In this document: in pieces, positions 33,758 through 45,474 of the stretch
Position numbering within the stretch: the stretch's first letter is position 1
Layout of the letters: the number at the start of each line of letters is the position of its first letter
Assembly (NCBI RefSeq): GCF_003467125.1
Contig: NZ_QSFA01000003.1
Span: 1-64,000, forward strand
DNA from: Megasphaera sp. AM44-1BH
GTDB lineage: Bacteria > Bacillota > Negativicutes > Veillonellales > Megasphaeraceae
Direction of reading: 5' to 3'
DNA: 64,000 bases
The notes under the pieces: generated by a model
Databases searched by the model: none
What the model was told of the DNA's origin: nothing
Seen by the model: the letters and a program-made list of their open reading frames with translations, nothing else
Program-made: the position numbers and the translations under genes

Positions 33758-35080
33758 ATGAACGGAGACGATTTATTTTCGTTGGCAGCAGAAGAACAGC
33801 AGCCTCTTCTGGCCCCTCTTGCCGTACGCATGCGGCCGGAAACGCTGGATGAAATCTGCGGGCAGGATGTCCTGATCGGCCCGGGCAGTTTTCTCCGGGT
33901 CATGATCGAAAAGGATACGCTGCCCAGTCTTCTCTTTTATGGACCTTCCGGCGTTGGAAAGACGACGCTGGCCCACGTGATAGCCCATGCGACGCACAGC
34001 CGGTTTGTCAAAGTCAATGCCGTGACGGCCGGAACAGCGGAACTGCGCAAGGTCATACAGGAAGCCAGGGATGCCATACAGATGTATCAGAAGCGGACCA
34101 TCCTTTTTATTGACGAAATACACCGCTTCAATAAAAGCCAGCAGGACGTACTTTTACCATATGTAGAAGACGGCACGGTCATTCTTATCGGGGCTACGAC
34201 AGAAAACCCGTATTTTGAAGTGAACCGGCCGCTTTTGTCACGTCTGCGTGTCCTTACATTTTCGCCCCTGGGACGGGAGGATATTGCAAAGGTGCTGCAG
34301 CGGGCCCTGACAGACACGGAAAAAGGGCTGGGACGCCTGCACATACAGGCTGATACAGAACTATTACAGCTCCTGGCCGACGGGGCGGATTGTGATGCCC
34401 GTGCCGGACTGAACCTGCTGGAACAGGCCTGCATGCTCGTACCGGAAGGTGGCAGACTGACAAAAGAAACGGTAGAAAAAGTAATGGGCCATACACTGTA
34501 CACGTATGATAAACAGGGAGATGCCCACTATGATACAGTCTCCGCCTTTATCAAGAGCATGCGCGGTTCTGATCCCGATGCGGCCCTTCATTATCTGGCC
34601 CGTATGATAGAAGCAGGGGAGCAGCCCTCTTTCATTGCCCGGCGGCTGGTCATCTGTGCAGCAGAAGATGTGGGACTGGCAGATCCTCAGGCACTGGTAG
34701 TGGCCAACGCGGCGGCACAGGCTGTACAGCTTGTCGGCTGGCCGGAAGGGCGGATTATTTTATCGGAAGCTGTCATTTACGTGTCCTGCGCACCCAAGAG
34801 CAATAGTGCCTGCATGGCTATCGATCATGCCCTGCAGGATGTCCGTCATGGCGGCTGTGGAGATATCCCGGCCTGGCTCCGCGATGCCCATTATCAGGGC
34901 GCTTCCGCTCTGGGACATGGGAAGGGATATAAGTATCCCCACGATTATCCCGGCGGCTGGGTACAGCAGCAGTATCTGCCAGATCCGCTCAGAGACCGGC
35001 AGTACTATGAAGCAACGGATCATGGAAAAGAGAACGCCATGGCGGAAGAATGGCACAAACGCTGCGGTAATGGAAAATAA
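33758..35080 (+). CDS. rarA: Replication-associated recombination protein A (AAA+ ATPase)
   Basis: MgsA/YrvN-type AAA+ ATPase related to clamp loaders and RuvB; it acts at stalled replication forks and binds SSB in other bacteria. The 440-residue protein has the Walker A motif GPSGVGKTT at residues 62-70, Walker B in ILFIDEIHRF and the sensor region IGATTENPYF. The ATG follows GCAGGTGAG. It lies just downstream of the 6S RNA gene and 35 nt before the ftsK start codon. Confidence 0.96.
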   Translation: MNGDDLFSLAAEEQQPLLAPLAVRMRPETLDEICGQDVLIGPGSFLRVMIEKDTLPSLLFYGPSGVGKTTLAHVIAHATHSRFVKVNAVTAGTAELRKVIQEARDAIQMYQKRTILFIDEIHRFNKSQQDVLLPYVEDGTVILIGATTENPYFEVNRPLLSRLRVLTFSPLGREDIAKVLQRALTDTEKGLGRLHIQADTELLQLLADGADCDARAGLNLLEQACMLVPEGGRLTKETVEKVMGHTLYTYDKQGDAHYDTVSAFIKSMRGSDPDAALHYLARMIEAGEQPSFIARRLVICAAEDVGLADPQALVVANAAAQAVQLVGWPEGRIILSEAVIYVSCAPKSNSACMAIDHALQDVRHGGCGDIPAWLRDAHYQGASALGHGKGYKYPHDYPGGWVQQQYLPDPLRDRQYYEATDHGKENAMAEEWHKRCGNGK

Positions 35081-35115
35081 ATCAGAATGTATATGTGGTT
35101 TGGAAGGTGAAAGGG

Positions 35116-37686
<2,571 letters not shown>

Positions 37687-37759
37687 TATCATTTTTTCCG
37701 GGAATAGTATATAATTAACTATGTATGCGCAGGCATGCTCAGTATAAGGGGGCGGTTCT

Positions 37760-38155
37760 TTGTCTTCTATCGGCAGAGTGTTACAGCAGGAAAGGGAACA
37801 GCAGGGACGTACACTGAAAGAAGTGTCCGATGCTGTCAATATAAAGGAAGCCTATCTCGATGCCCTGGAAAAGGAAAATTTTGATGTCATCCCCGGTGCC
37901 GTCTTCGTCAAAGGGTTCATCCGGACCTATGCAGAGTATCTGGGACTGGACGGCGCAGAACTGGTTACAGCCTATAAAAAGGATGTCGTGGCGAGAAAAC
38001 CGAAACCGGAAGTGCGCCCTGTGGCAGAGAACCCGGAACGGGCAGGAAGGGAAGAACGGCAGAAAGAACGGAACCGGCAGAGCAAATGGCAGGGTATTAC
38101 CATTTTGTCGGGGATTATTTTGTTTCTGCTGCTCATTATCTGGTTACTTTTATAA
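37760..38155 (+). CDS. Short RodZ-like membrane HTH protein
   Basis: A 131-residue protein. An N-terminal helix-turn-helix of the RodZ/HTH_25 type (residues 1-70: RVLQQEREQQGRTLKEVSDA, FVKGFIRTYAEYLGLDG) is followed by a charged linker and one transmembrane helix at about 112-131, where it ends. Full RodZ proteins continue with a large periplasmic domain, which is missing here. The start is TTG after AAGGGGGCGG. RodZ links MreB to cell-wall elongation; whether this short form does so is not known. Confidence 0.8.
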   Translation: MSSIGRVLQQEREQQGRTLKEVSDAVNIKEAYLDALEKENFDVIPGAVFVKGFIRTYAEYLGLDGAELVTAYKKDVVARKPKPEVRPVAENPERAGREERQKERNRQSKWQGITILSGIILFLLLIIWLLL

Positions 38156-38167
38156 AAGAGGAAACAT

Positions 38168-40075
38168 ATGAACGAGGAATTTCTGGTGACCAGCCGGGCC
38201 GATATGGAACGGCGCGGCTGGGACCAATTGGATTTTGTATATATCAATGGCGATGCCTATGTAGATCATCCCGGCTTTGCGGCGGCTGTAATCGGCAGGG
38301 TGCTGGAGAGCCGCGGCTACCGCGTGGGGATTATCTCCCAGCCGGACTGGCATAGCGCGGAACCATTCAAAGCCCTGGGACGGCCCCGTCTGGGGGTTTT
38401 GATTACAGCAGGCAATCTCGATTCCATGCTCAATGAAAAAACAGCGGCTAAAAAGTTCCGCAGCACCGATAACTATTCGCCGGGAGGCATAGCGGGGAAA
38501 CGGCCGGAACGGGCCACCATCGTATATGCCAACCGGATGCGCGAGGCCTATAAGGATGTCCCCATCATCATCGGGGGCATTGAGGCCAGTCTGCGCCGTT
38601 TTGCTCATTATGATTACTGGTCCGACAAAGTACGTCATTCCATACTTCTGGACAGCAAGGCAGATATCCTGAGTTATGGTATGGGTGAACATTCTGTTGT
38701 GGAAATTGCCGATGCCCTGGCAGAGGGGAAGACCGTAGCAGAAATGTATCACATCCGCGGCATCTGCTATGTGACCAGCCGGCCGCCTATATCGGAAAAA
38801 ACCGTACTTTGCCCGTCCTATGAAGAAGTGAAGGAAGACAAAAAAGCATTTGCCAGAGCCTTTAAAATACAGTATGAGGAGCAGGACCCTTTCTATGGCC
38901 GGACGATCATACAGCCATCGGAAAACCGTTATGTCGTCCAGACTCCGCCGGCTCTGCCCCTTACGACGGAAGAAATGGATGCCGTCTATGAACTGCCTTT
39001 TACACGGCGGTGGCATCCCGATTACGATGCCTGCGGCGGCGTACCGGCCCTGCATGAAGTGCAATTCAGTCTGACCAGCCACAGGGGCTGTTTCGGGCAC
39101 TGCCATTTTTGCGCTATTACCAGTCATCAGGGGCCGATCGTCCAGAACCGCAGTCATGAATCCCTGATCCGGGAAGCCGTGCATATGACCCATCTTCCCG
39201 GGTTTAAAGGGTATATCCATGATGTGGGCGGACCGACGGCGAATTTCCGTCATCCGGCCTGTCAGAAACAGCTGACAGCCGGCGTGTGCCGGGACCGTCA
39301 CTGCATCGGCAGTGAAACCTGTCCCAATCTGGATACGTCCCATGACGATTATCTGAAATTATTGCAGGAAATCCGCCGTGTACCCGGCGTCAAAAAAGTA
39401 TTTGTCCGTTCCGGACTGCGCTATGATTATCTTCTGGCAGATCATAATAAAAAATTTGTAGAAGAATTGTGCCGGTATCACGTCAGCGGCCAGCTGAAAG
39501 TGGCACCGGAACACGTCGTAAAACACGTAACGGACCTGATGGGAAAGGCTGATGTACATGCCTTTCTGACTTTTAAAAACTGGTTTGACGAAGCCAATCG
39601 CAAACTGGGAAAGAAACAGTATCTCGTACCGTACTTTATGTCCAGTCACCCGGGCTGTACTCTTGCCGATGCCATCACCCTGGCAGAGTTTTTGCGGGAT
39701 ATGCATATGCAGCCCGAACAGGTACAGGATTTCATCCCCACTCCGGGGAGCCTCTCGACGGCCATGTATTACACGGGCATGAATCCGCTGACCGGTGAAA
39801 AAGTCTACGTGGCCCGGCGCCCGGAAGAAAAACAGATGCAGCGTGCTCTTATGCAGTACAAAAATCCTGCTAATTATGATATTGTCTACAAGGCGTTGTG
39901 CGTTGCGGGAAGGCGGGATCTGATCGGCTACGGCAGCCATTGTCTGATTCCTCCCCACCGGCCGGGAAAAGCGCGGATGGAAAAGGCTCCGGGAATGACA
40001 GGGAAACGCCGGCCCGGAAAGTCAGGCCAAAAGGGCAGAACGCCGCAAAAACGGCAGCGTCATGGATTCAGGTGA
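38168..40075 (+). CDS. YgiQ-family radical SAM protein
   Basis: A 635-residue radical SAM protein of the YgiQ family (UPF0313). The iron-sulfur cysteines are C308-x3-C312-x2-C315 (GCFGHCHFC), with the N-terminal cobalamin-binding-like region typical of this family before them. The C-terminus, from about residue 600, is a basic Gly/Arg/Lys tail. The substrate is unknown. The ATG follows AGAGGAAAC; the gene is 12 nt after the RodZ-like gene and 4 nt before the next gene, so they are probably co-transcribed. Confidence 0.9.
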   Translation: MNEEFLVTSRADMERRGWDQLDFVYINGDAYVDHPGFAAAVIGRVLESRGYRVGIISQPDWHSAEPFKALGRPRLGVLITAGNLDSMLNEKTAAKKFRSTDNYSPGGIAGKRPERATIVYANRMREAYKDVPIIIGGIEASLRRFAHYDYWSDKVRHSILLDSKADILSYGMGEHSVVEIADALAEGKTVAEMYHIRGICYVTSRPPISEKTVLCPSYEEVKEDKKAFARAFKIQYEEQDPFYGRTIIQPSENRYVVQTPPALPLTTEEMDAVYELPFTRRWHPDYDACGGVPALHEVQFSLTSHRGCFGHCHFCAITSHQGPIVQNRSHESLIREAVHMTHLPGFKGYIHDVGGPTANFRHPACQKQLTAGVCRDRHCIGSETCPNLDTSHDDYLKLLQEIRRVPGVKKVFVRSGLRYDYLLADHNKKFVEELCRYHVSGQLKVAPEHVVKHVTDLMGKADVHAFLTFKNWFDEANRKLGKKQYLVPYFMSSHPGCTLADAITLAEFLRDMHMQPEQVQDFIPTPGSLSTAMYYTGMNPLTGEKVYVARRPEEKQMQRALMQYKNPANYDIVYKALCVAGRRDLIGYGSHCLIPPHRPGKARMEKAPGMTGKRRPGKSGQKGRTPQKRQRHGFR

Positions 40076-40079
40076 TTTC

Positions 40080-41126
40080 ATGAAAAAATATTTACCGACA
40101 CTGGCTATCGTACTGTTTGTACTGGCTGTGCTGGGATTCAGCAATATATTACTGGAAAAGCAGCAGGAAGAAAAAGCGCAGGAAGCGTACCGGGCAGAAC
40201 GGCACTTAGTCGTATATTCCGACATGCCTGCCGATGTAAACAGTGCCCTGGCCAGGACCTTTTATAAAGATACGGGTCTGCGGGTGCAGATTGAAACGCG
40301 GACAGATGACGAACTGCAGGCACTGGCTGACGATGTGGCGTCTGATGCCGGGCCGGATATGGTCATTGCGTCTGAACCAGTATTGAAAGATCTGCAACAG
40401 GCCTCTGTATTCGTCCCCTACGCGTCACTGGCTACGGAAAGCGTTCCCTATGCATTTAAAGACGCTGACGGATATTGGACGGGCGCCTGGTATGATCCCA
40501 TGGTTTTCGTCGTGAGCCGGGCGTATTATGAACGCCGTGGCAATGAACTGGAAACATGGAATGATCTGCTGACCGATCCGGAAATGGTTCTGGCTTTTCC
40601 TGATCTGGCAGCGACGGATATGGCAGGCGACTTCCTCTGTTCCTATGTAGAGGTTGCCGGGACAGCCGAAGCCAGCCGGTACTTCAAGGCTCTGCAGCCC
40701 CATATTGCATCATATGCCAAGACGATGTCGCCCATCGTGCGCCGCGTCGCGGCCGGTGAAGCCGATATGGGCGTTGCCAGTGCCATGACGGTCCGGCAGT
40801 TTTTGCGGGACAAAGCACCGGTTGTCATGCTGTATCCCCAGGACGGGACATCATACTGGCTCTACGGCCGGGGCACGACGAAATGGTGTACCGATTGGGA
40901 ACTGGCCCCGGTCTTTGCTGACTGGTTGTTGTCGCGGAGCGCTCTTACGCTCCTGCATCAGAATACGCTGTTCCTGACGACAGCCAGTGACGTGCTGCCG
41001 AAAGAATTAGATGGACGCAACCGGTATCCTGTGCTTTTCCCAGTCCGCAAACTGTATACGGATCAGGGCAGGAAAAATGTACAGGATTGGTGGATTAAAA
41101 CTATTCGATTTGGAAAGGAACCATAA
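40080..41126 (+). CDS. Membrane-anchored solute-binding-protein-like (orphan)
   Basis: A 348-residue protein with a single hydrophobic N-terminal segment (residues 5-24) and no lipobox cysteine, so an uncleaved anchor is likely. The rest resembles type 2 periplasmic binding proteins of the iron/polyamine class (HLVVYSDMPADVNSALARTF; DMVIASEPVLKDL; AWYDPMVFVVSRAYY). No ABC permease or ATPase gene is nearby; the neighbours are YgiQ and rimO. The ligand is unknown. The ATG at 40080 is preferred over the open frame from 40062, which lies within the YgiQ gene. Confidence 0.75.
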   Translation: MKKYLPTLAIVLFVLAVLGFSNILLEKQQEEKAQEAYRAERHLVVYSDMPADVNSALARTFYKDTGLRVQIETRTDDELQALADDVASDAGPDMVIASEPVLKDLQQASVFVPYASLATESVPYAFKDADGYWTGAWYDPMVFVVSRAYYERRGNELETWNDLLTDPEMVLAFPDLAATDMAGDFLCSYVEVAGTAEASRYFKALQPHIASYAKTMSPIVRRVAAGEADMGVASAMTVRQFLRDKAPVVMLYPQDGTSYWLYGRGTTKWCTDWELAPVFADWLLSRSALTLLHQNTLFLTTASDVLPKELDGRNRYPVLFPVRKLYTDQGRKNVQDWWIKTIRFGKEP

Positions 41127-41131
41127 GATAC

Positions 41132-42466
41132 ATGGAAAAAATTGGGTTTGTCAGTCTGGGCTGTTCAAAAAATCTCATCGATACAGAAGTGATGCTGGGC
41201 ATTCTGCGGGACCGTCATATGGAAATCACCGATGATCTGGAAGAAGCGGATATCATCATCGTCAATACCTGTACGTTTATTGAAAAAGCAAAACAGGAAT
41301 CCATCGATACGATTCTTCAGGCGGCCCGGTATAAAACAGAAGGCCGGTGCCGGATACTGATCGTGACAGGATGTCTGAGCCAGCAGTATAAAGAAGAACT
41401 GATGAAGGAAATGCCGGAAATCGATGCTCTGCTGGGTACGGGTTCATGGGACCGGATCTGGGATGCCATCGATACCGTAAAGAAAGGCAGAAAAGCCTGT
41501 TTCATGGATAATGTCAGCCATTTGTACAATCAAAATACGAGCCGACTGCGTACGACGCCGTCGTACAGTGCCTACGTCAAAATCGGGGAAGGCTGCAATA
41601 ACGGTTGTTCCTTCTGCATTATCCCCCATGTCCGGGGCCGGTTATACAGCCGCCCTGTCGATTCCGTCGTGGCAGAAGTACAGCAGCTGGCTTCTGAAGG
41701 CGTAAAAGAAATCAATCTCATTGCACAGGATACGACCAGCTATGGTGTCGATCTGGCCGGCCATTCCCTGCTGCCGGATCTGCTGCGCCGTCTGGTAACT
41801 ATCGACGGTATCCGCTGGATCCGACTGTTTTATCTCTATCCTCATTATTTTACGGATGAACTGATGGAACTGATTGTCAAAGAGGATAAAATCTGTCCCT
41901 ATGTCGATCTGCCGCTGCAGCATATTTCCCAGTCTGTCCTGGAACGCATGAACCGCCGCGATTCGGAAGACGATGTACGGCATCTCATGAAGAAATTATG
42001 CAGTCATGGCCGGAAGCTGACCTTGCGGTCTACGTTCATCGTGGGCTTTCCCGGCGAAACAGAAGAAGAATTCCGTGAACTCTGTGACTTTGTCAAAGAA
42101 ACGGAATTTGATGATGTAGGCGTCTTTACCTACAGCCGGGAAGACGGGACACCGGCAGCCCGTATGAACAATCAGGTTCCGGAAGAAGTCAAAGAAGAAC
42201 GATATCATCAGCTCATGGCCATTCAGGCCAAAGTATCGGAACATCGCAATCAGGAACTGGAAGGTTCCCTTCATACGATGCTCGTCGAACGGGTAGAAGA
42301 GGAACAGGGGGTCTGCCAGGCCGTCGGGCGCATTGAAATCCAGGCCCCCGATGTAGATGGACTGACTTATCTGGAAAATGCAGAAGGCGTACAGCCCGGG
42401 GATATGATCCCCGTACGGATTTCCCAGGGATTTGCCTATGATCTGGTTGCAGAACGGGCTGAATGA
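41132..42466 (+). CDS. rimO: Ribosomal protein S12 methylthiotransferase
   Basis: Radical SAM methylthiotransferase that modifies a conserved aspartate of S12, whose gene rpsL is in this window. The 444-residue protein has the N-terminal MTTase domain (GFVSLGCSKNLIDTE), radical SAM cysteines C155-x3-C159-x2-C162, and a C-terminal TRAM domain. The ATG is 5 nt after the preceding stop codon, with GGAAAGGAACC upstream inside the previous gene. Confidence 0.96.
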   Translation: MEKIGFVSLGCSKNLIDTEVMLGILRDRHMEITDDLEEADIIIVNTCTFIEKAKQESIDTILQAARYKTEGRCRILIVTGCLSQQYKEELMKEMPEIDALLGTGSWDRIWDAIDTVKKGRKACFMDNVSHLYNQNTSRLRTTPSYSAYVKIGEGCNNGCSFCIIPHVRGRLYSRPVDSVVAEVQQLASEGVKEINLIAQDTTSYGVDLAGHSLLPDLLRRLVTIDGIRWIRLFYLYPHYFTDELMELIVKEDKICPYVDLPLQHISQSVLERMNRRDSEDDVRHLMKKLCSHGRKLTLRSTFIVGFPGETEEEFRELCDFVKETEFDDVGVFTYSREDGTPAARMNNQVPEEVKEERYHQLMAIQAKVSEHRNQELEGSLHTMLVERVEEEQGVCQAVGRIEIQAPDVDGLTYLENAEGVQPGDMIPVRISQGFAYDLVAERAE

Positions 42467-42478
42467 TGAGGTGACACT

Positions 42479-43738
42479 ATGTTTGTCGAAGTGGTGACGA
42501 CTGGCTCAGAACTGCTTCTGGGTGAAATCGTCAATGAAAATTCCCGGTATCTTTCGCGGGAATTGAATGCTCTCGGGTATTCTGTCATATATCATACGAC
42601 AGTAGGGGATAATCCGGAACGCATGGAAGGCGTACTTCGTACGGCCCTGCAGCGGGCTGACATCGTGATAACGACAGGGGGCCTCGGCCCGACACAGGGT
42701 GACATGACAAAAATCATCGGTGCCAGAGTCATGGGAGTACCCCTCGTGTATCATGAAGAGATTGCCGAAGCAATCGGACAGTGGGTCACGGCTCATCATC
42801 CGGAACGGAAACTGACAGAAAATCAGAAGCGGCAGGCCATGATTCCCGAAGGTGCCGTCATTTTTTCCAATGGCGCCGGGACAGCTCCGGGTACGGCACT
42901 GAAAAAAGGAGAAAAGCTGCTGGTCCATCTGCCAGGCCCGCCGCTGGAAATGCGCTGGATGTTTGAACACCGTCTGAAACCGTACCTGCTCAGGACGTTT
43001 GGTTCCCAGGGATATATTGAATCTCTGTATATCAAAATCTATGATATGGGAGAAGCCTTTATTGAAGACAGGCTGATGGACCTTATTAAGGGGCAGTCCA
43101 ATCCGACACTGGCCATGTACGCACGGCCCGGTTTTGTGGAGGTCCGCGTAACTGCCAGGGCACAGACGGAAGAAGAGGCGCAGGCACTGATGGAACCAGT
43201 ACGGCAGGAATTGCAGAAACGGCTCCACCGCACAGCCGTAACCTATAATCAGGAAACGATGTCAGCCCTTCTGGGACGGATCCTGAAGGAAAAGAAACTT
43301 ACGGTCAGCGCGGCAGAATCCTGTACGGGAGGGCTGGTAGGGTCCCTGATCACGGATGTGGCCGGCAGTTCAGCCTACTTCCTTGGATCGGCCGGCACTT
43401 ATTGCAATGCCATGAAAGAACACATTCTCGGCGTATCGGCAGATACGCTGGCTGCCTATACAGAAGTCAGTCCCCAGACGGCTGCCGAAATGGCCGATGG
43501 CAGCCGCCGCCTGTATGGATCAGATCTGGCCATTAGTACGACAGGGATAGCCGGACCATCCGGCGGCAGTGAAGAAAAACCTGTTGGTCTGGTCTATACG
43601 GGGATTGCCGGCCCATGGGGAACGGTAACCCATAAAAACGTGTATCCCGGTGACCGGGAAGAAGTGAAGCGCCGTGCCGCAACACGGGCCGTCTATTATG
43701 CCGTTCAGTATCTTTTGGAACATACAGAACAGGAGTAA
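42479..43738 (+). CDS. cinA: CinA-family nicotinamide-nucleotide amidohydrolase
   Basis: Recycles NMN by deamidation and, in some species, hydrolyses ADP-ribose; it is historically linked with competence. The 419-residue protein has the N-terminal MoCF-like domain (MFVEVVTTGSELLLGEIVNE; TTGGLGPTQGDMT) and the C-terminal amidase domain (SAAESCTGGLVGSLITDVAG). Full length for the two-domain form. It lies 12 nt after rimO and 3 nt before recA, as in Bacilli. Confidence 0.95.
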   Translation: MFVEVVTTGSELLLGEIVNENSRYLSRELNALGYSVIYHTTVGDNPERMEGVLRTALQRADIVITTGGLGPTQGDMTKIIGARVMGVPLVYHEEIAEAIGQWVTAHHPERKLTENQKRQAMIPEGAVIFSNGAGTAPGTALKKGEKLLVHLPGPPLEMRWMFEHRLKPYLLRTFGSQGYIESLYIKIYDMGEAFIEDRLMDLIKGQSNPTLAMYARPGFVEVRVTARAQTEEEAQALMEPVRQELQKRLHRTAVTYNQETMSALLGRILKEKKLTVSAAESCTGGLVGSLITDVAGSSAYFLGSAGTYCNAMKEHILGVSADTLAAYTEVSPQTAAEMADGSRRLYGSDLAISTTGIAGPSGGSEEKPVGLVYTGIAGPWGTVTHKNVYPGDREEVKRRAATRAVYYAVQYLLEHTEQE

Positions 43739-43741
43739 ATT

Positions 43742-44821
43742 ATGGAAGCAAAACAAACAGCACTGGAAAATGCTATGCGTAAAATTGAAAAGGATTTTGG
43801 CAAAGGGGCTATTATGCGCCTTGGTGACATAGCCGATAAAATGAATCTGGAAGTCATTTCATCGGGATCTCTTGCCGTCGATCTGGCTGTCGGTGTCGGA
43901 GGATATCCCCGTGGCAGGGTCATTGAAATCTACGGACCGGAATCGTCGGGGAAAACGACACTGGCTCTCCACGCCATTGCCTCGGCACAAAAAGGTGGCG
44001 GTATCGCCGCTTTTATCGATGCGGAACATGCTCTCGATCCGGTGTATGCCCGCCATCTCGGTGTCGATACGGCCAATCTGCTCGTTTCCCAGCCGGATAA
44101 CGGGGAACAGGCTCTGGAAATTACGGAAGAACTCGTCCGCAGCGGCGCTGTCGATATTATCGTCGTGGACTCTGTAGCAGCCCTGGTACCGAAAGCGGAA
44201 ATCGAAGGGGAAATGGGCGATTCCCACGTAGGTCTGCAGGCGCGCCTCATGAGTCAGGCACTGCGTAAACTGACGGGCATCATTTCCAAATCCAAGGCCA
44301 TCGTCATTTTTATCAACCAGCTCCGCGAAAAAGTCGGCGTCATGTTCGGCAATCCGGAAACGACGACAGGCGGCCGGGCTCTCAAGTTTTATGCCTCAAT
44401 CCGCATGGAAATCCGCAAGGGAGAAGCTATCAAGCAGGGCGGTGAAGTCATTGGCAACCGGGCACGGGTAAAAGTCGTCAAAAATAAAGTAGCACCGCCA
44501 TTCCGTAACTGTGAATTCGATATCATGTATGGAACAGGGATTTCGCGGGAAGGGACTATTCTCGATCTGGGATCTTCTATGGATATCATCGAAAAGAGCG
44601 GGACCTGGTATTCCTATAAGGGAGAACGGCTGGGACAGGGCAAGGAAAATGTCAAACTGTTCCTGAAAGAACATCCGGAAATTGCCGATGAAGTGGAACA
44701 TATCATCCGTGATACGCTGGCGGCAGAACCGGAAAAATTTGATGCTGTCGTCGAAGAAGTCCATGAAGCAGAAGAAGCCGGAACAGATGATACACTGACA
44801 GAATCTTCCGGAGAAGTTTGA
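43742..44821 (+). CDS. recA: Recombinase RecA
   Basis: Strand-exchange ATPase for homologous recombination and SOS induction. The 359-residue protein has Walker A GPESSGKT starting at residue 65, the DNA-binding loop 1 region, and an acidic C-terminal tail. It is directly downstream of cinA, and no SOS box or separate promoter is obvious in the 3-nt gap. recX follows immediately. Confidence 0.99.
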   Translation: MEAKQTALENAMRKIEKDFGKGAIMRLGDIADKMNLEVISSGSLAVDLAVGVGGYPRGRVIEIYGPESSGKTTLALHAIASAQKGGGIAAFIDAEHALDPVYARHLGVDTANLLVSQPDNGEQALEITEELVRSGAVDIIVVDSVAALVPKAEIEGEMGDSHVGLQARLMSQALRKLTGIISKSKAIVIFINQLREKVGVMFGNPETTTGGRALKFYASIRMEIRKGEAIKQGGEVIGNRARVKVVKNKVAPPFRNCEFDIMYGTGISREGTILDLGSSMDIIEKSGTWYSYKGERLGQGKENVKLFLKEHPEIADEVEHIIRDTLAAEPEKFDAVVEEVHEAEEAGTDDTLTESSGEV

Positions 44822-44823
44822 TA

Positions 44824-45243
44824 ATGGATTATAATGAAGCTTATGCCAGGGCACTGCGTCTGCTGAATGTCCGCTTTCTCAGCGAAGGAGAACTGCGCCG
44901 TAAGCTTAAAGTCCGCCATACCGGTGATGAGGTCATCGATGAAGTCCTGGAGACACTGCGGCAGGAGCATTTTGTCGATGACCAGCGCCTGGCAGAGGCA
45001 GTGTATGCCTATTATGCCCGTAAAGGGCAGTATGGGCACCGCTATATCGTCAGCCGGCTGCAGAAGCGGCAGCTCCCGATGCCGGAAGATACGCCCCGCG
45101 TCGATGAACCGGCTGTGGCGGAACAACTGGTATCCCGGCGTTTCAAAGACGGGACCGATCCCCGCAAGATAGCCCGGTTTCTCCAGTACCGCGGTTTTTC
45201 ACCTTCTGTCATCAGGGAAATCCTCAGTGACCGGGGTTGGTAA
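44824..45243 (+). CDS. recX: Regulatory protein RecX
   Basis: Modulates RecA filaments. The 139-residue protein shows the RecX three-helix repeats (ALRLLNVRFLSEGELRRKL; RFLQYRGFSPSVIREIL). The ATG at 44824 is 2 bases after the recA stop; the Shine-Dalgarno (GGAGAAG) lies inside recA. Length is near the lower end for the family. Confidence 0.92.
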   Translation: MDYNEAYARALRLLNVRFLSEGELRRKLKVRHTGDEVIDEVLETLRQEHFVDDQRLAEAVYAYYARKGQYGHRYIVSRLQKRQLPMPEDTPRVDEPAVAEQLVSRRFKDGTDPRKIARFLQYRGFSPSVIREILSDRGW

Positions 45244-45303
45244 AACATGGATATTATGCCGTTGGATGGCTTATAATTTGTTCATACGGCCTATGAGTTT
45301 AAC

Positions 45304-45332
45304 TTGACATCAGTATAAAAAAAATTTACAAT
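45304..45332 (+). promoter_or_regulatory. Promoter of the rny leader
   Basis: A perfect TTGACA (45304-45309) and TACAAT (45327-45332) are spaced by 17 bases. The start site would be near 45339. Confidence 0.85.
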
Positions 45333-45338
45333 TATAGG

Positions 45339-45474
45339 AGCCGGTTTTCTATACTGGTCATATATTTTGCATAATTGCAGGTTTTTTGAAAATGATGTAA
45401 ATGAAATAATTACACATATAAAAAGCCGGACGCATGTTCGGCTTTTTATGGTGAAAAGGGGGTGAAAACTGAAT
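45339..45474 (+). promoter_or_regulatory. rny leader with terminator/antiterminator alternatives
   Basis: The 5' end of the predicted transcript, 45341-45353 (CCGGTTTTCTATA), can pair with 45417-45429 (TATAAAAAGCCGG) at 11 of 13 positions. The latter segment is also the left arm of the terminator at 45420-45447, so the two folds exclude each other. The leader holds no open reading frame of note. A regulatory role is inferred from the architecture. Confidence 0.55.
45420..45447 (+). terminator. Intrinsic terminator inside the rny leader
   Basis: AAAAAGCCGGAC pairs with GTTCGGCTTTTT around GCAT (12 bp, one G-T pair), ending in five T residues. It lies 27 bases before the rny ATG and downstream of the only promoter seen. 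Confidence 0.82.
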
